A stretch of 64,000 nt of DNA, taken from Myxococcales bacterium (GTDB taxonomy: Bacteria; Myxococcota_A; Polyangia; Fen-1088). The position numbers and the translations under genes are program-made. The DNA lies in the NCBI GenBank assembly GCA_003142855.1, contig PLNW01000122.1:23598-87597 (forward strand). The letters are read 5' to 3'. Below are positions 39,209 to 48,543 of this stretch, one piece after another. Under the pieces are notes generated by a model that saw nothing but the letters and a program-made list of their open reading frames with translations, had not been told where the DNA came from and made no database searches. Position 1 is the stretch's first letter. Every line of letters begins with the position of its first letter.

Positions 39209-42016
39209 TTAGATGATGATGACCGGAACCTTGCAGTCCAAGGTGCATTTCATGTGCCCCCCACCCTTGTCAGTCTGGACGGCGGATGGGTTCCCGTTGG
39301 CGTCATAGTAGACGCCGTTAACGTCGCCACCAAGATCGCATTGCTCGCCTCGATCGCTGTCGATGATCTTGTCGCCGCAGTAGTGTGGGTTCTTGCATCC
39401 GAACGTGCATCCTCCCGCCCCTGTAACCGAGCCATTCTTGCTGCCTTGGTCGCAGTTCTCTGGACCGTCCGGTGGGCCTTGCGTGACGTTGTCCCCGCAG
39501 AAGGGTCCCCACTTGCAGCTCGTCGTGCAACCGCCGTACAGGGTGTCGTTGTTCTTCGCCGGGCAGCCCGTTGGGAGTGCCACGCTTGGATCGTTGGGAT
39601 CGCCGCAGTCACATTCCTCGCCGCCTGTCACCATCCCGTCGCCGCAGTGAGGAATGCAGTCCGACGTCTTGGTGTTGAAGCCATTGAGCGTGAGCTGGAA
39701 GTTCGACTCGGGCGGGTGCCGGTCGCAGCCGAAGATCGCAATCTCGTAGACCTTCCCATCCTCGAGGTTAAGGTTGACATTTCGGGTGCGGTAGTCATCC
39801 GGTGAAATGGGAGCTGGCGCCCCGGCGGGTGAGCATCCCGCTGCTACGTACCCGAGCTGGGTTGTCGTGATGTTTCCAGTTGCGTCAAGACAGCCACCTT
39901 CTGAAATCGTCGCCTGCGTTGCACCTGGGGCACCCGTGACAGAGACCTTGCCTGGCAACTGCTGGTGAACACCGCCCAGATCGAGAACCAGGATGCCGTT
40001 GATGTAGACGAAGAGATCGTCGTCGCCGAAGAACTGCAAGGAGATGCCAGTCGTCTGGCTGTACACGAAGAAGTAGCGCGTCTCATCACAGAAGTAGCTG
40101 TCATGCTTGACGCCGGGAGTATTTGAAACCCAGCACCCAGCGCTCAGCGGATTCTGGTTTGGGCAATCCGCCTGGACGATGCGGGGTGGGAAGAAATACT
40201 GGTCGCCTTGGCAGGTGGCCCAGATGGGAGTTCCATTGCCATGGTTCCAGTAGGGCCATAGGTCACACAGCGTGACCATGGTGGGATTCAGCGTGTCCAG
40301 GGGATAGAAGCCGTTGTCCGCGCCCGCGAGGTGCGTCTTGCTGGCGTACTGGTAGATGTTCGTCCCGATGGATTTCATCTCGAGAACCGAGGGGAACGTC
40401 TTGTTCACGGTGGCGTCGTCGGTGAACCACTGCTTGAAGCTGGCCGCGTTCTTCACGATCGGCACCACGCCGTTGAAAATGGGGCCACCGGGGGTGCTCG
40501 CTGTGTATCCCTTCAATATGCCGGTGACTTGGCCTGATGGGTTGGTGAAGCTGATGGCTGTGCCGGCAGTGCCGCCACGGTAGCCAGCAGCCCCGTCGGA
40601 AAGTGGACTGTCGTTGCCAGCCTGGGTGTAGGTGCTGGGAATGTGTGCGCCCGAATTGCCGATGTTCCAATCGCTGAACTGGCAGGCACACTGGTTGTTG
40701 GCGCGACTCGAATTGTATTGAGGTTTGCCGTACGACAGCTTCGCGGAGGCAATGTCCCAGCAACGCGCAGTCGAATCGTTGCCCTTGGCCGGCCCGCCTG
40801 AGTTGGGGACACAGATGGTCGTGGGCGCGGTGGAGCCAGCCGCCTTTGTGCCCAGGAAGAAGAAGTCGGGGTGGCCACCACTGGCGACGTTCTCGGGCTG
40901 GAAATCGCGGTAGATGACGGGGAGTTCAAGGCACTGGCTGGTCTGATCGGTTGAACAAGGAGAGGAATCGACGTGCGTGGTGGGGGTACACACGAAACCA
41001 GTCTCTGTCGTGCATTTGCTCGAGCAGCCATCACCGTCCAACTGATTGCCATCATCGCAGGCTTCGTTTGGATCGATATTCCCGTCTCCGCATGCGGTCG
41101 CGCACGCCTGGGTGTTGCCCGAGCTGTCAAGACAACTCGGTTCCTTGGTGCATGTCTTCGAGCAGCCCGGATTGTTGGGATCTCCATAGAACAGGCCGTT
41201 CTGGCCCCGACAGCCGGTTGGCAGCTTGGTCGGATCGTTGCCACAGTCGCACTGCTCGCCCGTCTCTTTGATTCCGTTTCCACATTGCGCCACTTTGCAA
41301 GGCTGGCCGGGGGTGGGGCAGTCGGCGCCGGGCTCTCTCTGGCAAGTGGTCGAGCAGCCGTCATTGCTAGCGGTATTTCCGTCATCGCAGTTCTCGCCGC
41401 CTTCCAGCTTGCCATCACCGCAAATCGGGGTGCACGGCTTGCCTGGCACGCGACACTGCCACCCGGGATCGATGGTGTGGCAGTCTGCCGAGCAGCCGTC
41501 GACAGTGCCATCGGGTGAGCCAAGGGTATTGCCGTCGTCACAAGTCTCGTCGGAAGTCAGCACGCCGTTGCCACACTTCCTTTGATCGACGCAAGGCTGA
41601 TTGGGCTCCGGACAAATGAAGTTGGCTTCGACCAAGCATTGGGCATTGCATCCGGTATCAATGGGATGGTTGGGATCGAGTTTCGCGGCAGGAAGGACGC
41701 CGTCGTCGCAGTCCTCGCCCTCGTCCAATTTACCGTCGCCGCAGGTCTTGGACGGGGTGAAGGTGCTCTGAGTCGCTCCACCGCCGCCGGTACTGCCACC
41801 GGTGGGAGTACAAACAATGCAGGCCGCACTGCCGGCGTTGGGACCACCCCCACCACCGTTGCCTCCGTTGCCTTGCCCGCCATTATTCTGGCCGGACACC
41901 GTGGCGCTGGTACAGCTCGCTCCCGCGAGCAGAACAACCGCGCCCGCCAAGACTAGGGCGCTATGGCTCTTGAGAACGCAGGTACCGATACGGGCGAAAA
42001 TCGTACTTGTTGACAT
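39209..42016 (-). CDS. Cys-rich DUF4215-repeat lipoprotein/surface protein with fibro-slime (PA14-like) domain
   Basis: Multiple CGDGxxDxxExCDDGN...GCSxxC repeats; FFGDDDLFVYINGILVLDLGGVHQQLPG fibro-slime signature. Confidence 0.85.
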   Translation of the reverse strand: MSTSTIFARIGTCVLKSHSALVLAGAVVLLAGASCTSATVSGQNNGGQGNGGNGGGGGPNAGSAACIVCTPTGGSTGGGGATQSTFTPSKTCGDGKLDEGEDCDDGVLPAAKLDPNHPIDTGCNAQCLVEANFICPEPNQPCVDQRKCGNGVLTSDETCDDGNTLGSPDGTVDGCSADCHTIDPGWQCRVPGKPCTPICGDGKLEGGENCDDGNTASNDGCSTTCQREPGADCPTPGQPCKVAQCGNGIKETGEQCDCGNDPTKLPTGCRGQNGLFYGDPNNPGCSKTCTKEPSCLDSSGNTQACATACGDGNIDPNEACDDGNQLDGDGCSSKCTTETGFVCTPTTHVDSSPCSTDQTSQCLELPVIYRDFQPENVASGGHPDFFFLGTKAAGSTAPTTICVPNSGGPAKGNDSTARCWDIASAKLSYGKPQYNSSRANNQCACQFSDWNIGNSGAHIPSTYTQAGNDSPLSDGAAGYRGGTAGTAISFTNPSGQVTGILKGYTASTPGGPIFNGVVPIVKNAASFKQWFTDDATVNKTFPSVLEMKSIGTNIYQYASKTHLAGADNGFYPLDTLNPTMVTLCDLWPYWNHGNGTPIWATCQGDQYFFPPRIVQADCPNQNPLSAGCWVSNTPGVKHDSYFCDETRYFFVYSQTTGISLQFFGDDDLFVYINGILVLDLGGVHQQLPGKVSVTGAPGATQATISEGGCLDATGNITTTQLGYVAAGCSPAGAPAPISPDDYRTRNVNLNLEDGKVYEIAIFGCDRHPPESNFQLTLNGFNTKTSDCIPHCGDGMVTGGEECDCGDPNDPSVALPTGCPAKNNDTLYGGCTTSCKWGPFCGDNVTQGPPDGPENCDQGSKNGSVTGAGGCTFGCKNPHYCGDKIIDSDRGEQCDLGGDVNGVYYDANGNPSAVQTDKGGGHMKCTLDCKVPVIII

Positions 42017-42304
42017 TGGACGCGCCTCATCTGGGGGTGGGTGCAAAAACTCGATGAGCCTACCAACCCATGACCAATATAACAACTGCACCACCTGACC
42101 TGAGAAACGAAAATTCCCTGCTGGTGCCGTCGGTTGCGAACCCTGGCGGTGTCGTTGCATGTCGTCCTTGCGCCTACCTGTATGACAGGTCGTCCTGCGC
42201 AAGACTACAAACGTCCTCACCACGGTGCGCAAGTGTGCCGCTGACACTCCAAATCGCAGCCTTGCGACCGCAGGTTGCGGGTGGAGAAACGTCGCACGGC
42301 TGAT

Positions 42305-42499
42305 ATGGGAACCCTGGAAGGGTTCGCTCCGCCCTTCGGCCCCCCACCCGCAACCTCCGCCCCGCTCGCTTTGCTCGGCCTCGCCATCCCTCCCGCGATG
42401 GGGCGCCGCCGGCGAGGGCGCGCGCGAAGCGCGCGGGGCGGGCAGGGTGGGCTGTCGTCCCGAAGTCCCTCAGGGGCAAAGCCGGTCGGCTCCCCACGC
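42305..42499 (+). repeat. Family A palindromic element, copy A1 (195 bp)
   Basis: ATGGGAACCCTGGAAGGGTTCGC...GCGCGCGCGAAGCGCGCGGGGC...CCCGAAGTCCCTCAGGGG...GGCTCCCCACGC; aligns with A2 and A3. Confidence 0.85.
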
Positions 42500-42605
42500 G
42501 GCCCAGGCCGCGTTTTGACAGGGAAATATGATATGAATGCGCTCCGGTTGGCCCGGCGGTCCTCAGGCTTCCTGCGGCATCGCGCCCCGCCTCACCCCTG
42601 ACTGG

Positions 42606-44006
42606 ATGGATGACATGCAAAATGTGAAGATCCTTCTCGACGAAAGCGAGATCCCGCGGCAGTGGTACAACCTGGCCGCCGACCTTCCTACGCCGATGCT
42701 CCCGCCGCTCGGCCCGGACGGAAAACCTGTCAGCCCGGACATGCTGGCGCCGGTCTTCCCCATGAACCTCATCGAGCAGGAGGTCAGTACCAAGCGGTGG
42801 ATCGACATTCCCTCAGAGATTCTCGACATCCTCTACCGCTGGCGACCGGCGCCGCTTCGACGCGCAGTGTACCTTGAGAAGTACCTGAAGACGCCGGCGC
42901 GTATCTATTACAAGGACGAGAGCGTCAGCCCGGCAGGAAGCCACAAGCCCAACACGGCGGTGCCCCAGGCTTGGTACAATAAGCAATTCGGAATCAAGCG
43001 GCTGACCACCGAGACTGGCGCCGGGCAGTGGGGCAGCGCACTTGCCTTTGCGTGCAGCCTCATTGGCTTGGAGTGCAAGGTCTTCATGGTGCGCATCAGC
43101 TTCGAGCAGAAGCCATTCCGCAAGCTGATGATGCAGGTATGGGGCGCAAACTGCATTGCCAGCCCCAGCAATCTCACCAACGCCGGTCGGACCATCCTGG
43201 CCAGCATGCCTGACACGCCCGGCAGCCTGGGGATCGCCATCAGCGAGGCCATCGAGGCTGCGGTGACCGACAGCACGGGCGAGACCCGCTACTCGCTCGG
43301 CAGCGTGCTCAACCACGTGCTTCTACACCAAACCATTATCGGTCTGGAGGCCAAGGCCCAGCTCAAGAAGGCGGGGGAGAAGTTGCCCGACATCATCATC
43401 GGCTGCGCAGGCGGCGGCAGCAATTTCGCCGGCCTGGCCTTCCCCTTCGCGCAAGACATGATCAACGGCGCGCAGATGACCATCATCCCGGTCGAGCCTA
43501 CGGCCTGCCCCAAGATGACCAGGGGCCAGTTCGTGTACGACCACGGCGACGTGGCGTGCATGACGCCGCTTCTGCCCATGCACTCGCTCGGGCACACGTT
43601 CATTCCCAAGCCCATCCATGCGGGCGGGCTGCGCTATCACGGCATGGCGCCTCTCGTGTGCCAGGGCATTGTGGAAGGTCTGTTCAAGCCCCGCGCCGTC
43701 GCCCAGCTCAAGTGCTACGAGTCAGCAATGATCTGGGCCAAGACCGAGGGCACCATCTGCGCGCCCGAGACCAGCCACGCCATTGCCGCCGTGATCGACG
43801 AAGCCAACAAGTGCCGCGAGAGCGGTGAGCAAAAAGTCATCCTCTTCAACTACAGCGGCCACGGACTGATGGATCTGGCTGGCTACGACGCGTACTTGTC
43901 AGGCAAACTCACCGACTACGTGCTGCCCGACGACGAAGTCCAGAAGAATCTGCAGGCTTTGAAGGGCATGCCAAAAGCCGAGGCACGCAAGTCGGGCCGC
44001 TGGTAG
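42606..44006 (+). CDS. TrpB2-type tryptophan synthase beta-like protein
   Basis: [86 protein letters not shown]. Confidence 0.93.
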   Translation: MDDMQNVKILLDESEIPRQWYNLAADLPTPMLPPLGPDGKPVSPDMLAPVFPMNLIEQEVSTKRWIDIPSEILDILYRWRPAPLRRAVYLEKYLKTPARIYYKDESVSPAGSHKPNTAVPQAWYNKQFGIKRLTTETGAGQWGSALAFACSLIGLECKVFMVRISFEQKPFRKLMMQVWGANCIASPSNLTNAGRTILASMPDTPGSLGIAISEAIEAAVTDSTGETRYSLGSVLNHVLLHQTIIGLEAKAQLKKAGEKLPDIIIGCAGGGSNFAGLAFPFAQDMINGAQMTIIPVEPTACPKMTRGQFVYDHGDVACMTPLLPMHSLGHTFIPKPIHAGGLRYHGMAPLVCQGIVEGLFKPRAVAQLKCYESAMIWAKTEGTICAPETSHAIAAVIDEANKCRESGEQKVILFNYSGHGLMDLAGYDAYLSGKLTDYVLPDDEVQKNLQALKGMPKAEARKSGRW

Positions 44007-44122
44007 ATTTCCTTTCAGGGCGGCGAGCTGCCTGAGCCGAAAACCCGCCGACGTGCAACTGCTACAATAGAAGTTTGCCCATCTCACGTGGGCTGTCCGC
44101 CGCCGAACAAGGAGATCGATAG

Positions 44123-45571
44123 ATGCACCACCGAAGCTCGCGTATATGCCTGTGGAAGACGTTGCTTTGTCTGGCCGCCGCGGGATGTGCGCCTTCCAAG
44201 AGTGGTGGCGAATTAACAGGCGGCAATCCCGCTGCCGGCACAACCGCTGTGGCAGGAAACACGAGTGGCGGCGGTTCACAGGGAATCGCTGGCGCATCCG
44301 GCGGCGAAAGCGCTCAGAGCAGCAGCGTGGGTGGATCCACACAGCCACCCAGCACCGGTGGATCCACGCAACCACCCAGCACCGGTGGATCGACAAGCCC
44401 AAACACCACCGCATCTAACGGAGGCGGTGGCGCCACAAGCTCATCCACGACCAGCCCCGTCGCAGGATCGCGCGACGCGGGCGTGGCGGGCAGCGGTGGC
44501 TCCGCTTTGGGCGGCTCGAGTGGCAATCGCGACGCCGGGCCGGTAGGGGGCACGGCAGCGGGAGGAAGTGGCGGCAAGGCGTCCAGCGGGAGTGCAAACG
44601 GCGGCAGTGCGACCGGCGGAAAGTCGACCGGCGGAAGCTCGACCGGTGGGAGCGCGACCGGCGGAAGCACCGGCACGCCACCCGCGGGCAAGGTCTTCAG
44701 CCAGTGCCGATTCCACTTCGGCACGATCGATTCGATGGCGAAGAGCAACACTTCCATGATTTCTCAGTTGGACTTCTTCACACCCGGATGGATGATGGGC
44801 ACCTTCAACCAGGGCTATGTGTGCACCGAATCGGCTCCTGGCGGCGCCCTTGCGGGTCTGGTTCCAGTGGATGTCACCTACATTGCTGCCAACTATGTGA
44901 AGAATCAGAACAAGCTGTGCGACTGCAATGTGAGCAACAGCACCTGCAGTGGCAATCTGTGCAACTACGGCGCGCAGTACATCACACAGGACTGGGCAAC
45001 GATCCTTTCCCAGTACACGAGCAACTCAACGGGTTTCGCGGCCTGTTTGGGCGGACGCCCCATCGTCTTCGAGATGGAGCCGGATTGGTACCAGTACTAC
45101 GCCGGTGGTCAGACCCAGGCTTGGACTCCCAAGCAGGCGGGAGACAACATGTCGGCGCTAGTCGCCGCACTGAAGAGCTCGTTGCCAAACGCGGTCTTCT
45201 CCATGGATATTTCACCGTGGATTCCCAACAACGGCTCGGCCTGGTACACCAATTTCAACATGAGCCTGTTCACCTTCATCAACACCTCGGGTGGGGGCAC
45301 TGCTGCCGACAACACGAAGATCCGGTCCAGCAACGCCATGACCTGGGCCGGTGTGCACGGGGTGGCCGGCAAGCCGATCCTGGCCGATACGGGCTACGGA
45401 GCGAACGGGGGCTCAGCGGGACCTGACGCCGCCTGGGATGTCCCGGCGAACATCAACGCCCGTATCGCGGATGGGGTTGTGTCGATCTCACAGTACAACC
45501 CCAGTAGCAGTTGGGGATCGACGATCTCGAGCATTCGGAGTCAACTGAGCACGCCGTCCGTTTGTCCGTAA
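44123..45571 (+). CDS. Lipoprotein with Ser/Thr/Gly-rich linker and glycoside hydrolase-like C-terminal domain
   Basis: Lipobox LAAAGC; repeated (T/S)GGS linker; IVFEMEPDWYQYY, FSMDISPW, KPILADTGYG. Confidence 0.6.
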   Translation: MHHRSSRICLWKTLLCLAAAGCAPSKSGGELTGGNPAAGTTAVAGNTSGGGSQGIAGASGGESAQSSSVGGSTQPPSTGGSTQPPSTGGSTSPNTTASNGGGGATSSSTTSPVAGSRDAGVAGSGGSALGGSSGNRDAGPVGGTAAGGSGGKASSGSANGGSATGGKSTGGSSTGGSATGGSTGTPPAGKVFSQCRFHFGTIDSMAKSNTSMISQLDFFTPGWMMGTFNQGYVCTESAPGGALAGLVPVDVTYIAANYVKNQNKLCDCNVSNSTCSGNLCNYGAQYITQDWATILSQYTSNSTGFAACLGGRPIVFEMEPDWYQYYAGGQTQAWTPKQAGDNMSALVAALKSSLPNAVFSMDISPWIPNNGSAWYTNFNMSLFTFINTSGGGTAADNTKIRSSNAMTWAGVHGVAGKPILADTGYGANGGSAGPDAAWDVPANINARIADGVVSISQYNPSSSWGSTISSIRSQLSTPSVCP

Positions 45572-45660
45572 ACCTCGGCTGGCTTGACGGCCAGTCCCGC
45601 TCTCCTCAATCAGCAACCTGTCGGTTGTCCTCCCGCGAATTCCGTCTATAACCACGGGCC

Positions 45661-46713
45661 ATGGAGACGCCCGCGCAACTTGGTTTTGCCATGCCCGCCG
45701 AATGGGAGCCCCACGAGGCCACCTGGCTGGGCTGGCCGCACTGTCGCAGCGACTGGCCTGGCAAGCTTGGCACCATCGAGTGGGTCTATGGCGAGATCGT
45801 GCGCAAGATCGCGGAAGCCGAGAGAGTGCTCATCATCATCCGCGGGCCGCAAGCCAGGGCACGCCAGGTCCTGGCCCGCGCCCATGCCAACTTGGCCAAT
45901 GTGGAATTCTTTCGCGCCCCGTCGGATCGCGGCTGGGCACGCGACTTTGGGCCCATCTGCGTGCGCAAGCCAGGACCCAAACCCGAGGTCGCCATCGCCA
46001 AGTTCAAGTTCACCGCCTGGGCGAAGTATCGCAACTGGCACAAGGACAACCTCATCGCAGAGCGAATCGCCCAGCAGCGCAAGATGCGGCTCTTTCCGGT
46101 CACGCACAAGGGTCAGCCCGTCGTGCTGGAAGGTGGCGGCATCGACGTGAACGGCTGCGGAACTTTGCTGACCACGGAGGAGTGCTTCCTCGACCAGAAA
46201 ACCCAGTGCCGCAACCCCGGCATGAGCCGCGAGGAATACGACCGCGTCTTTGCCGACACCCTGGGCACGCCCAACGTCATCTGGCTGGGCCACGGGATCG
46301 CCGGCGACGACACCCACGGCCATGTCGACGATCTGTGCCGCTTCGTGAACCCAACCACGATGGTCGTGATCCAGGAGAAGAACGAGCACGACGTGAATTT
46401 CAAGCCCCTGCGCGAGAACTGGGAACGGTTGCAGGACGCGCGCTTACAAGACGGGGCGCGTCCCGAGATGATTGCTCTGCCCATGCCCGCGCCGCTCTTT
46501 CATGGCGACTGGCGCCTGCCGGCCAGCTACGCGAATTTCTACATCGCCAATGCCGCGGTCATCGTGCCCACCTTCAACGATCCCGCGGATCGCATCGCCT
46601 TAGGAATTTTGGGCGAGCTCTTCCGCGACCGCCCCGTGGTGGGCATTCACGCTGTGGATCTGGTGCTCGGCTTCGGCACCTTGCACTGCCTGACCCAGCA
46701 GCACCCGGCGTAG
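45661..46713 (+). CDS. aguA: Agmatine deiminase/peptidyl-arginine deiminase family
   Basis: MPAEWEPHEATWLGWPH; RGWARDFGPI; LEGGGIDVNGCGTLLTTEECFL; HGIAGDDTHGHVDDL. Confidence 0.93.
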   Translation: METPAQLGFAMPAEWEPHEATWLGWPHCRSDWPGKLGTIEWVYGEIVRKIAEAERVLIIIRGPQARARQVLARAHANLANVEFFRAPSDRGWARDFGPICVRKPGPKPEVAIAKFKFTAWAKYRNWHKDNLIAERIAQQRKMRLFPVTHKGQPVVLEGGGIDVNGCGTLLTTEECFLDQKTQCRNPGMSREEYDRVFADTLGTPNVIWLGHGIAGDDTHGHVDDLCRFVNPTTMVVIQEKNEHDVNFKPLRENWERLQDARLQDGARPEMIALPMPAPLFHGDWRLPASYANFYIANAAVIVPTFNDPADRIALGILGELFRDRPVVGIHAVDLVLGFGTLHCLTQQHPA

Positions 46714-46759
46714 ACTAGGAAGTGGTGTCAGGCGCAAAAGCACGTAGGTTCGTCGGCCC

Positions 46760-48541
46760 ATGAGCGGGGATCACACGCGCGGCGGACGCAAGCTGGAAGC
46801 CGCGTTCGCGCACTTCAAGCTGGCCGCGCGCGTGCGTGGAGTCCACGCTCTCGATCTAGGCGCGTCCACTGGCGGGTTCGTCGCGCTGCTGCTCGAACAG
46901 GGCGCTGGCCATGTGACCGCGGTTGACGTGGGACATGGGCAACTTCTGGCCGATCTGGCTCGCGACCGGCGCGTGACCAGCTTGGAGCGCGCCGACTTCA
47001 AAACCTTGTCGCTGGATGTGGCGCCCGGACCCTTCGATTTTTTCACCGTGGATGTCAGCTTCGTGGCCGCACGAAGCATGTTGCGCGGGCTGGCCTTTCG
47101 GCTGCGCGCAGGCGCGGAGGGCGTCGTCCTGGTCAAGCCGCAGTTCGAACTGCCCAGCCACCTGGTTAGGGACGGCAAGGTCGGCGCTCCGGATCTGCGC
47201 AAGCGCGCCGTCGAAACCTTTCGCGCCAAAGCCGAGCGACTGGGCTTCCAGTTGCTGGGATACGTGGATTCGCCCGTGGCTGGCGGCAGTGGGACCGTCG
47301 AGATCCTGGTCCACCTGCGCTTCGCCGGCCGGCCCGAGACCATGCCAAAAATCGGCGAGCGCAAACCCGCGCGACCGCAGACGAAGAAATCGTCGCAGGT
47401 TCCGGGCGAACTGCACTGGTTCGCGGTTGCATCGCCCGGTCTGGAACAACCCCTGTGTACCGAGTTGGCCGCGCTTTCGGTGATCGAGCAGCCTCGCGTG
47501 GTGGACGGCGGCGTCGAGTTTTCGGGAACGCTGGCCGCCGGCATGGCCGCCAATCTGCACAGCCGCATCGCCACCCGCATCGTGCTCCGCATGGGCGAGG
47601 TCAAGGCCCGCGACTTCGCGCCGCTGCGCCGAGGCCTGGCCAAGTTGCCGTGGCCCAGCTACCTCCCGCGCGACCGGGCTCTGCGTATCGACGTCTCGAC
47701 CAGCCACTGCCGCCTGTACCACACCGGCGCCTTGGCAGAGACAGTCGAACTGGCGATTGCCGACTGTGTGGGCCAGCTGCCCAAACGCGAGAAACCGCCC
47801 CAGCCGACCGAAGATGACGACTGCACGCGTATCCTTCTGCGCGGACAGGACGATCGCTTCACCGCCAGCATCGATGCTTCGGGTGCGCTCCTGCACCGCC
47901 GCGGCTGGCGTCTGGAGGCAGGACGCGCGCCCCTGCGCGAAACCTTGGCCGCTGGCCTTCTGGCCCTGTGTAAATACGATCCCGCGCTGCCGCTCGTGGA
48001 TCCCATGTGCGGCGCGGGCACCATCGCCATCGAGGCCGCAGCCCTGGCGCGCAAGATGGCGCCCGGCTTGGCTCGCCGCTTTGCCTTCGAACGCTGGCCC
48101 GCCCACGACGCCTCTTCGTGGCAGGCCCTGCGCGACTCGGCTGTGGCTCTGCCGAGCGCGCCTGCCCCGATTCTTGCGATGGATCGAGACGCGCGCGCCG
48201 TGGACACTGCTCGCCGCAATGCCGAGCGCGCCAACGTGCAAGGCGATGTTGGTTTTGCCACAGCCGTGTTTGGCGAGGGCGAGATTCCGGCCCAAGCCGG
48301 GCTTCTCGTCGTCAATCCGCCCTACGGCCACCGCCTGGGCGACCACGGTCAAGCCAACCGTCTTGCGCGCGAGATGGGAAAGACGGCGGCCGCGTACTAC
48401 CGGGGCTGGCGCGTGGGCGTTCTTTGTCCGAATCCAGCGTTCGTCGCGGCGGTGGCGGCGGGAGCGCGGCGAACACCAAGCAAGACCTTCGCGCTTCGCA
48501 ACGGCGGATTGCGCGTGCTTCTCGCCATCTGGCTTCTGTAG
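46760..48541 (+). CDS. Fused RNA methyltransferase: TlyA-like (no S4) + THUMP/RlmL-like methyltransferase
   Basis: TRGGRKLEAAFAHFKL..LDLGASTGGFVALLLEQGAGHVTAVDVGHGQL..LVKPQFE; then VDPMCGAGTIAIEAA and VVNPPYGHRLGD. Confidence 0.85.
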   Translation: MSGDHTRGGRKLEAAFAHFKLAARVRGVHALDLGASTGGFVALLLEQGAGHVTAVDVGHGQLLADLARDRRVTSLERADFKTLSLDVAPGPFDFFTVDVSFVAARSMLRGLAFRLRAGAEGVVLVKPQFELPSHLVRDGKVGAPDLRKRAVETFRAKAERLGFQLLGYVDSPVAGGSGTVEILVHLRFAGRPETMPKIGERKPARPQTKKSSQVPGELHWFAVASPGLEQPLCTELAALSVIEQPRVVDGGVEFSGTLAAGMAANLHSRIATRIVLRMGEVKARDFAPLRRGLAKLPWPSYLPRDRALRIDVSTSHCRLYHTGALAETVELAIADCVGQLPKREKPPQPTEDDDCTRILLRGQDDRFTASIDASGALLHRRGWRLEAGRAPLRETLAAGLLALCKYDPALPLVDPMCGAGTIAIEAAALARKMAPGLARRFAFERWPAHDASSWQALRDSAVALPSAPAPILAMDRDARAVDTARRNAERANVQGDVGFATAVFGEGEIPAQAGLLVVNPPYGHRLGDHGQANRLAREMGKTAAAYYRGWRVGVLCPNPAFVAAVAAGARRTPSKTFALRNGGLRVLLAIWLL

Positions 48542-48543
48542 GG

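Noticed and set aside
39209-42247. Large antisense ORFs (e.g. 40513..41541, 40263..40763) and many overlapping frames throughout the window
   Set aside because: High GC content opens several frames per gene; the alternative frames lack recognisable domains and oppose well-supported genes
44331-44400. Tandem GGTGGATCCAC...CACCCAGCACC units considered as a CRISPR-like array
   Set aside because: Units are in-frame codons of a Gly/Ser/Thr/Pro linker, with no unique spacers and no cas genes
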